Both the position numbers and the translations under genes were made by a program. The notes under the pieces are model-generated. The model made no database searches. It was not told where the DNA came from and worked only from the letters and a program-made list of their open reading frames with translations. A stretch of 51,196 bases of DNA, from NCBI GenBank assembly GCA_017437005.1, contig JAFSBZ010000015.1:1-51196 (forward strand), written 5' to 3'. The stretch's first letter is position 1. Every line of letters starts with the position of its first letter. Below, piece by piece: positions 44,576 through 51,196 of this stretch. The DNA is from Clostridia bacterium (GTDB lineage Bacteria > Bacillota > Clostridia > Oscillospirales > Acutalibacteraceae).

Positions 44576-45577
44576 TCATTCCCACTCAATCGTTCCTATT
44601 GGCTTAGGTGTAAGATCGAGCAAAACTCTATTTATGCCCTCTACCTCGTGAGTAATTCTATATGTGATTTTGTGAAGAATTTCATAAGGAATTTCCTCAA
44701 TTGTTGCGGTCATAGCGTCTTTTGTGTTTACTGCGCGAATTATTGCCGGCCAGCCTTCATAACGGCTTTCGTCTTTAACACCAACGCTCTTTATATCGGG
44801 CACTGCGATAAAGTACTGCCATACCTTTTCGGCAAGACCGCAGTTGTCAAACTCTTCGCGCAAAATTGCATCAGCTTCGCGAAGGGCGTGAAGTCGGTCG
44901 CGTGTAATAGCACCAAGGCATCTTACCCCAAGACCTGGGCCCGGGAATGGCTGACGGTAAACCATTGCGTGCGGTAATCCTAAAGCCTCGCCCACAACAC
45001 GAACCTCGTCTTTAAATAGAAGTTTAATTGGCTCTACAAGTTCAAACTTTAAATCCTCGGGTAAGCCACCAACATTGTGGTGTGATTTTACTGCCTTTTT
45101 ACCCTCGGCCGCTTTAATGCTTTCAAGTATATCGGGGTAAATTGTACCCTGTGCCAAATATGAAACTCCCTCAAGCTTACGTGCCTCGTCGGCAAAAACG
45201 TTTATAAACTCGGCGCCTATAATCTTTCTTTTGCGTTCGGGCTCGCTAACACCTGCAAGCAAATCGAGGAAGCGGTCGGTAGCGTCAACGTAAATAAGAT
45301 TTGCATCAAGCTCTTTACCAAACATATCTATAACGGCTTCGCTTTCGCCCTTGCGCATAAGGCCGTGATTTACGTGTACGCAAACAAGCTGCTTGCCGAT
45401 AGCCTTTATAAGCAGTGCCGCTACAACCGAGCTGTCTACACCGCCCGAAAGCGCCAAAAGCACTTTCTTATCTCCTACCTGAGCGCGTACCTCGGCAATT
45501 TGCTCCTCGATAAACTTATTTGCAAGCTCTATAGTGGTAATTCTTTCCATTGATTCCGGTCTTACGTTTGAACTCAT
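44576..45577 (-). CDS. guaA: GMP synthase, stand-alone ATP-pyrophosphatase subunit
   Basis: The 333-residue protein contains only the synthetase half of GMP synthase. It has the PP-loop LALSGGVDSSVVA near residue 45, VHVNHGLMRKGE, PFPGPGLGVRC and the C-terminal dimerisation domain ending TPKPIGTIEWE. The usual N-terminal glutamine amidotransferase domain of about 190 residues is absent. AAAGGAAG precedes the ATG and a hairpin separates it from the upstream gene, so it is a separate gene and not a broken one. A partner glutaminase subunit should be encoded elsewhere, as in two-subunit enzymes. Confidence 0.93.
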   Translation of the reverse strand: MSSNVRPESMERITTIELANKFIEEQIAEVRAQVGDKKVLLALSGGVDSSVVAALLIKAIGKQLVCVHVNHGLMRKGESEAVIDMFGKELDANLIYVDATDRFLDLLAGVSEPERKRKIIGAEFINVFADEARKLEGVSYLAQGTIYPDILESIKAAEGKKAVKSHHNVGGLPEDLKFELVEPIKLLFKDEVRVVGEALGLPHAMVYRQPFPGPGLGVRCLGAITRDRLHALREADAILREEFDNCGLAEKVWQYFIAVPDIKSVGVKDESRYEGWPAIIRAVNTKDAMTATIEEIPYEILHKITYRITHEVEGINRVLLDLTPKPIGTIEWE

Positions 45578-45618
45578 ATATTTTCTTCCTTTCTTTTTAT
45601 AAAAGCCAATTAAATGCC

Positions 45619-45651
45619 GCCCACAGCACCTAAAAAACAGATGCTGTGGGC
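45619..45651. terminator. Terminator-like hairpin between cofE-like gene and guaA
   Basis: A 10 bp stem GCCCACAGCA with a 13 nt loop has its T-run on the plus side, which is opposite to the flanking minus-strand genes. It may reduce read-through rather than terminate efficiently. Confidence 0.5.
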
Positions 45652-45664
45652 TTTTTATATAGTC

Positions 45665-46864
45665 TTAATTTGTATAATTGTCGAAATAACCTTGCACCAA
45701 AACAACAGGTGTACCCTTGTCACCTGAGCCGCTTGTTAAATCGCACAATGAGCCTATAAGGTCGGTAAGCTGACGAGGTGTAGTACCTTGTGCTGCCATA
45801 TTACCTACAAGGCTGCTGCCGTCTTTTGCCTTGATGCTGGCAGAAATAGCCGCTTTAAGCTCATCACCGCTTAAATCCTTAAAGTCGTTATCTGCCAAGT
45901 ATTTTAATTTTAATTCGTTAGGTGTACCAATAAGACCATCGGTAAATGCAGGTGATACAACCGGGTCAGCAAGCTCCCAAATTTTACCCTGTGGGTCCTT
46001 AAAAGCACCGTCACCGTAAACCATAACCTCAACATGCTTGCCTGTAGCGGAAAGAACGCGAGCTTGCACATCAAGAACTAAATCCTTACACTCTTTGGGG
46101 AACAATTTAATTGTTTCTTCGGTGGATTTGTTAGAGCCTAAAAGACCAAATCTTTCGTTATAACCACTACCGTCTATAGACGCATTCATAATATCATCCA
46201 GTCCGCAAACAATCTTAGCGCCTGCCTCTTTAAGTAAACGCTTTGTACGTGCGCGGGTGTGAATGTCACAGGTGAGTACGCAATCGGTATAATCGAGTAT
46301 TGCCTTTGGCTGATTAGCAAATATAATTTCTACCTCGGCACCCATTTCTTTGATAAGGTCGCTGTAATACTGAACGTAGTCAACGCCCGTGAATTCAAGC
46401 TTTTGAACGCCAAATACTTCACGATAACGCTCAAGTGTTAGAACGTCGCTATATGGATTAATGCCTGCGGCGTCAATTAAATCGTATGTTGCGAGTGAGT
46501 TACCAACCTCGTCAGATGGGTAGCTTAGCATAAGCACAATTTTTTTAGCGCCCTTTGCTATACCGCGAAGGCATATTGCAAAACGGTTTCTTGACAAAAT
46601 TGGGAAAATAACACCTATTGTATTATCGCCAAATTTTGATTTTATGTCTGTTGCAATGTTGTCTACAGTTGCGTAATTACCCTGCGCACGCGCAACAATT
46701 GACTCGGTCATTGCGATAACGTCGCGGTCGCGAAGCTCAAAGCCTTCAATTTCGGCTGCTTCGATAACACTATCTGCTACTATAGCCGCAAGATCATCAC
46801 CCTCGCGAATAATTGGACAACGAATACCGCGTGATATTGTTCCTACTCTGCGTTCTTTTTTCAT
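45665..46864 (-). CDS. Coenzyme F420-0:L-glutamate ligase-like protein (CofE family)
   Basis: The 399-residue protein has the CofE-like domain: RGIRCPIIREGDDL, FELRDRDVIAMTESIVARAQG, VIFPILSRNRFA and, later, VMVYGDGAFKDPQG. Family members add glutamate to F420-0 or similar acids. No other F420 gene is in the window, and related stand-alone genes are common in Clostridia, so another gamma-glutamyl acceptor is possible. The ATG at 46864 lies 10 nt after AGGA, while the longer frame starts too close to it. A leader of about 100 nt precedes it. Confidence 0.82.
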   Translation of the reverse strand: MKKERRVGTISRGIRCPIIREGDDLAAIVADSVIEAAEIEGFELRDRDVIAMTESIVARAQGNYATVDNIATDIKSKFGDNTIGVIFPILSRNRFAICLRGIAKGAKKIVLMLSYPSDEVGNSLATYDLIDAAGINPYSDVLTLERYREVFGVQKLEFTGVDYVQYYSDLIKEMGAEVEIIFANQPKAILDYTDCVLTCDIHTRARTKRLLKEAGAKIVCGLDDIMNASIDGSGYNERFGLLGSNKSTEETIKLFPKECKDLVLDVQARVLSATGKHVEVMVYGDGAFKDPQGKIWELADPVVSPAFTDGLIGTPNELKLKYLADNDFKDLSGDELKAAISASIKAKDGSSLVGNMAAQGTTPRQLTDLIGSLCDLTSGSGDKGTPVVLVQGYFDNYTN

Positions 46865-46925
46865 TTTCAACATATCCTTTCTTTTTGGACGTGGGGGCTG
46901 AATCACGCAAAAAACAACCCTTTTT

Positions 46926-46953
46926 TATACATTACTAAGCAAAGTAATGTATA
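46926..46953 (-). other. Hairpin in the leader of the CofE-like gene
   Basis: TATACATTAC pairs with GTAATGTATA around an 8 nt loop and is followed in the transcript by AAAAAAGGG, not a T-run. It could be an mRNA stability or regulatory element. Confidence 0.5.
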
Positions 46954-46970
46954 ATATCCTTAACAGAACA

Positions 46971-46999
46971 ATTATACTCTACTGTATGGCTATTTTCAA
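46971..46999 (-). promoter_or_regulatory. Promoter for the CofE-like gene
   Basis: TTGAAA (46994-46999) and TATAAT (46971-46976) are 17 nt apart on the minus strand, an almost ideal promoter. The predicted start near 46964 gives a leader of about 100 nt. Confidence 0.75.
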
Positions 47000-47083
47000 G
47001 ATTTTTTTATATGTTATAATATAAAAAATTTTAACACTTAACATTTAAGTTTTTATTGAAATAGCAATAATATGGTGATAGAA

Positions 47084-47986
47084 TTACATTATGGTAAAAA
47101 TGGTGAGCATTTCTTTTAGTGCAACATATATTTTTGCGGCATCGATTATTGGTAATGGATTTTTGCCCTTGCCCATTTCTACCGTAAATGCGGGGCGGCC
47201 AAATTTAGCGATAAACCAATCTTTAAACCCTCCACCCGAAGCAAGCGCTATCGGTACATCAAGCGCGTATCCGCTGGTTGTTGCCATTATTTCTGCCATA
47301 CGTTTTGATTTATCACTTTCAAGTCCGTTATAATCCCAATAAATTACTTCTCCTTGCGTATGCATAGCCAACGCGTGATTTATGTTATTTTCACAGCACA
47401 GACTTACCAGCGCCATCGTTTCGGGCTCGCTGTGAGGATGCTCGCCGCCAAATCGCGTAGCGGCAGGGCCAAATATTCCCTCTTTTCGTTCAAGCGCGTG
47501 CAGTTCTTCCCAGCCGGCATCAAAATTATGATTTATATCTACTCCGCGTAAATTTGCATTAAAGTGGGTAAAATCGCCTTGACACATCTTATAAATGCTT
47601 CCTGCGGCGGAGCCACATCCTACTGCGCCGTGTATGGATATTTCACATCCGTCGGGATTAACGCGAGGCACAAAAATAACCCCGCGATTTCCAAGCGCTT
47701 TACGGATGTTTATATCGCAAAGCGAACCGCCCTTTTGATAGGCGGCGCAAAAATCCTCGATAAACATAAGCAGTACATTACTTGTTATATGCTCGCTACC
47801 ATGAAACGCGGCAGTAAGCAACACGTACTCTGTATCGGAATGAATTTTTAGCGCGGGTATATCCCGCCCGCCACAGCTTTTTCCAATGCAAAACGATTGT
47901 AAATTTGGGTTGCGACAACACAAAGCCTCCATAATTCTTTTCATTTTTAAATAATCGTACTCAACCGATTTTATAATTCTTTCCAA
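47084..47986 (-). CDS. M14 family zinc carboxypeptidase
   Basis: The 300-residue enzyme has the M14 zinc site: HGSEH (His and Glu, about residue 65), HTQGE (third ligand region, about 215) and the catalytic Glu in FTVEMGKGKNP near the end. VDINHNF also fits. This pattern is seen in gamma-D-glutamyl-meso-diaminopimelate peptidases. No signal peptide is seen, so it may recycle wall peptides in the cytoplasm. The TTG at 47986 is preferred because GAGG lies 8 nt upstream; the GTG at 47995 overlaps it. Confidence 0.85.
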   Translation of the reverse strand: MERIIKSVEYDYLKMKRIMEALCCRNPNLQSFCIGKSCGGRDIPALKIHSDTEYVLLTAAFHGSEHITSNVLLMFIEDFCAAYQKGGSLCDINIRKALGNRGVIFVPRVNPDGCEISIHGAVGCGSAAGSIYKMCQGDFTHFNANLRGVDINHNFDAGWEELHALERKEGIFGPAATRFGGEHPHSEPETMALVSLCCENNINHALAMHTQGEVIYWDYNGLESDKSKRMAEIMATTSGYALDVPIALASGGGFKDWFIAKFGRPAFTVEMGKGKNPLPIIDAAKIYVALKEMLTIFTIM

Positions 47987-48029
47987 AATAAACACCTCAT
48001 AAAAAATATATTAAAGGCGGTATAAAATA

Positions 48030-48578
48030 ATGAATTTTAAGGAAAAACAATTAAGCTTTGACTACAAATTTAAAGGTAGAATTATAAACCTAAGGCAAGA
48101 CACCGTTTTATTGCCCAATGGCAACACCGCAACACGCGAGGTTATTGAGCATCCGGGTGGTGTATGCGTAGCGGCGCTGACCGATAATGACGAACTGCTT
48201 TTTGTACGTCAATGGCGATACCCTTACGGCGAAGAAACGTTGGAAATTCCTGCAGGTAAGCGCGATAAAAAGGACGAAGACCCACTTGAATGCGGAAAAA
48301 GAGAGTTAAAGGAAGAAACAGGTGCCACCGCGCAAAACTACGTTGATTTACAGCCTCTTTATCCCACACCTGGTTATATAAACGAGGTTATATATTGCTT
48401 TTTGGCTACAGGTCTTACCTTTGGTGAGCAAAACCCCGATGAAGACGAGTTTTTAGACGTGTTGCGCATTCCTCTTGAAAAAGCAGTAGAAATGGTGTTG
48501 TCAGGCGAAATAAAGGATGCAAAAACCCAGATTGCCGTGCTAAAGGTAAAAACCCTTCGCGATATGGGTAAAATATAA
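48030..48578 (+). CDS. NUDIX hydrolase, ADP-ribose pyrophosphatase type
   Basis: The 182-residue protein has the Nudix box around residues 70-95: GKRDKKDEDPLECGKRELKE with EETG completing it (one residue longer than the standard spacing in the first gap). FVRQWRYPYGEETLEIPAG upstream is typical of ADP-ribose or nucleoside-diphosphate-sugar hydrolases. The ribosome site is weak (AAAGGCGG). It is divergent from the M14 peptidase gene and ends just before the folT promoter. Confidence 0.9.
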   Translation: MNFKEKQLSFDYKFKGRIINLRQDTVLLPNGNTATREVIEHPGGVCVAALTDNDELLFVRQWRYPYGEETLEIPAGKRDKKDEDPLECGKRELKEETGATAQNYVDLQPLYPTPGYINEVIYCFLATGLTFGEQNPDEDEFLDVLRIPLEKAVEMVLSGEIKDAKTQIAVLKVKTLRDMGKI

Positions 48579-48606
48579 TTGACAAAGGCGAAAAAAGTTA
48601 TATAAT
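48579..48606 (+). promoter_or_regulatory. Promoter for the riboswitch-folT unit
   Basis: TTGACA (48579-48584) and TATAAT (48601-48606) have a 16 nt spacer. The transcript would start just before the aptamer at 48621. The -35 box touches the stop of the NUDIX gene. Confidence 0.75.
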
Positions 48607-48620
48607 AAAATTACAATATT

Positions 48621-48721
48621 TCAGAGTAGACGGCATAGCGTTAAGTGTTGTGTGAACGGGGAGTTGTCACACAGACGAAGGATTTTTAAAAATCTGCGGT
48701 TGTGCTGTCGCATCCCGCTGA
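48621..48721 (+). ncRNA. Tetrahydrofolate (THF) riboswitch aptamer
   Basis: The conserved AGAGTAGA...GCGTTAAGTG block and the closing CATCCCGCTGA match the THF riboswitch. Helices can be traced: TCAG (48621-48624) with CTGA (48718-48721), GACGGCA (48629-48635) with TGCTGTC (48703-48709), and TGTGTGA with TCACACA in the middle arm. It lies between promoter and folT, its usual target. Confidence 0.9.
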
Positions 48722-48754
48722 CAAATAATAGCCGCTTTGTATTTGTAAAAAAAT

Positions 48755-48795
48755 ACCTCCTATTATCAGTTAGTTAGGATGATAGGAGGTTTTTT
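48755..48795 (+). promoter_or_regulatory. Riboswitch expression platform: terminator that also hides the folT ribosome site
   Basis: ACCTCCTATTATC (48755-48767) pairs with GATGATAGGAGGT (48778-48790) and is followed by TTTTT. The right arm includes AGGAGG (48784-48789), the ribosome site of folT, so the same hairpin can stop transcription and block translation. Confidence 0.8.
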
Positions 48796-48798
48796 ATT

Positions 48799-49347
48799 AT
48801 GACAAAAAGCAAAAGACAATCAGAACTTTTAAAAATTGTTTTAACCGCACTGCTTATCGCACTTAATCTGGTTTTGGAAAGACTTGTACCAAGCTACAAA
48901 ATATGGAATCAGGATATAAGCTTTGGATTTATAGCGATAGCCTTTGCCGCAGCATTTCTTGGTTTGCCGTATGCGGTTGCCGTAGCGGGAGTTGGGGATT
49001 TGTTGGGCTCGCTTCTTTTTCCGTTTGGTACGTATTTTCCCGGATTTACGGTAACAAACTGTGTTTACGGAATCATTCTTGCCCAGTTTTTATACAAAAA
49101 TGCAACACCTATTAAAGTTGTACTTTGTGTACTTATAAACAAAGTTGCTTGTTCGCTGATATTAAACACCCTTTGGATTTCTATTTTATATCGCGGCGGT
49201 ATTGATGCCTTTTTTGTAGTGCTTGTTCCAAGACTTTTAGGCACAGCAATTTCGGCCGCGATTGAGCTTGTTGTTCTTTTACTTGTTTTTTCAAATAAAA
49301 GCGCACTTAGAACGGTGCTTGAAAAAGACATTCAAAAGATAATATAA
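48799..49347 (+). CDS. folT: Folate ECF transporter S component
   Basis: The 182-residue membrane protein has about six helices and the S-component pattern IVLTALLIALNLVLERL at the N-terminus and GFIAIAFAAAFLGLPYAV. It should bind folate and work with the shared ECF ATPase and T component, which are not in this window. The THF riboswitch directly upstream supports the folate assignment. AGGAGG is 9 nt before the ATG. Confidence 0.92.
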   Translation: MTKSKRQSELLKIVLTALLIALNLVLERLVPSYKIWNQDISFGFIAIAFAAAFLGLPYAVAVAGVGDLLGSLLFPFGTYFPGFTVTNCVYGIILAQFLYKNATPIKVVLCVLINKVACSLILNTLWISILYRGGIDAFFVVLVPRLLGTAISAAIELVVLLLVFSNKSALRTVLEKDIQKII

Positions 49348-49352
49348 AATTT

Positions 49353-49381
49353 AAACCCACGGTTTTAAAAACCGTGGGTTT
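49353..49381. terminator. Bidirectional intrinsic terminator between folT and atpC
   Basis: AAACCCACGGTTTT pairs with AACCGTGGGTTT; A-run on one side and T-run on the other. It serves the convergent folT and atpC genes. Confidence 0.88.
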
Positions 49382-49385
49382 GTTT

Positions 49386-49645
49386 TTAGTTCCAATTAAA
49401 ATCACTGCAAAGCAATGTTGTTATGTTTTTTTGTACGGTAATTATTCCGCCGCCGATAGATGCGCTTTTTTCGCTTTCATCGGCAAGTGTTACCTTACAT
49501 TCGCAAGGCTTTACCGCTGTAATAAACGGTATGTGACCCGCCATTATTGCAAGCTCGCCCTCGGTACCACGCACGATAAGTGATATTGCCTCATCGTCAA
49601 ACACGCTACCGTCGGGGGTAGAAATTATAAGTTTATAGGTGTTCA

Positions 49646-49646
<1 letters not shown>
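49386..49646 (-). CDS. atpC: F0F1 ATP synthase subunit epsilon, short form
   Basis: The 86-residue protein has only the N-terminal beta-sandwich of subunit epsilon (TYKLIISTPDGSVFDDEA, GELAIMAGHIPFITAVKP, IGGGIITVQKN). The usual C-terminal two-helix domain, about 45-50 residues that can inhibit the enzyme, is missing. The start overlaps the atpD stop (TAATG) and the gene ends just before a terminator, so it looks complete rather than cut. Confidence 0.92.
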
Positions 49647-51049
<1,403 letters not shown>

Positions 51050-51063
51050 TCATCTCCTTATAA

Positions 51064-51196
51064 TAAAAGAAAAAATGAATAATGAATGGTAAATAATGAA
51101 CAATGAACAATTACAGTGTGCCTATGGCACAAATTTATATCAGTTCGTGCCTTGCACGAACACGATAATTTTTCATTTTTCATTTTTCATTTTTCA
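51064..51196. repeat. MITE-like repeat with TGAA-rich inverted ends and two hairpins
   Basis: The left side holds repeated TGAATAA/TGAACAA units ending in AATTA (51064-51114). The right side, read in reverse, holds TGAAAAA units ending in AATTA, giving imperfect inverted ends. Between them are TGTGCC/GGCACA and GTTCGTGC/GCACGAAC stems. It continues past the window edge. Confidence 0.65.

Noticed and set aside
45578-45664. Missing glutaminase half of GuaA as a frameshift or truncation
   Set aside because: The interval is short, contains a hairpin and a good ribosome site, and no glutaminase motifs occur in any frame upstream, so the gene is naturally short.
48800-49115. Second frame within folT
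   Set aside because: It is a shadow of the folT frame without its own ribosome site.

Overview
The window looks like a chromosome segment from a low-to-mid GC Firmicute of the class Clostridia, probably a gut-associated Oscillospirales-type organism. The support is strong AGGAGG-type ribosome binding sites, lipoprotein and sortase-type surface proteins, a dockerin, a folate ECF transporter under a tetrahydrofolate riboswitch, and many carbohydrate-active enzymes. No tRNA, rRNA, CRISPR array, transposase or phage gene was seen. The taxonomic placement is inference.

Left part (1-9.8 kb): a partial solute-binding lipoprotein follows a 1288-residue wall-anchored surface protein, both on the minus strand. 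Divergent from them is a tight four-gene plus-strand operon: ABC ATPase, ABC-2 permease, a Gldg/ABC_transp_aux protein and a DUF4340 protein. It ends at a bidirectional terminator.

Glycan region (9.8-24.2 kb, minus strand): two tandem GH130 phosphorylase-like enzymes, a DUF6259-type TIM-barrel protein, a GH38 alpha-mannosidase, a small protein, an amidohydrolase, an MFS transporter, malic enzyme, a histidine phosphatase and a GH95 fucosidase-like enzyme. None of the glycosidases has a signal peptide, so imported oligosaccharides are probably degraded in the cytoplasm. GH130, GH130 and the DUF6259 gene each sit behind a similar promoter. The two internal promoters are each paired with a similar terminator, which records a tandem duplication.

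Regulatory and envelope region (24.2-31 kb, minus strand): PadR - DUF1700 - DUF4097 - AraC form one overlapping or nearly abutting operon with a palindromic operator over its promoter. It places the putative regulator of the glycan cluster behind a PadR-controlled envelope module. Next come a lipoprotein serpin, a GltS-type symporter and an acyltransferase with a zinc ribbon.

Second polysaccharide locus (31-41 kb): a heparinase II/III-like protein with a 2-hydroxyacid dehydrogenase, divergent from AraC plus Gfo/Idh/MocA. Then come a modular hairpin repeat, the 3' remnant of a GH94-like phosphorylase, and a 1377-residue secreted protein joining GLUG-like beta-helix modules, an internal dockerin and a GH16-like domain. 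Its beta-helix modules resemble those of the first surface protein.

Housekeeping part (41-51 kb): a radical SAM/SPASM protein, ddl-murF, a stand-alone GMP synthase ATP-pyrophosphatase subunit, a CofE-like ligase, an M14 peptidase, a NUDIX hydrolase, THF riboswitch-folT, and atpD-atpC with an unusually short epsilon subunit. A MITE-like repeat lies immediately upstream of atpD.
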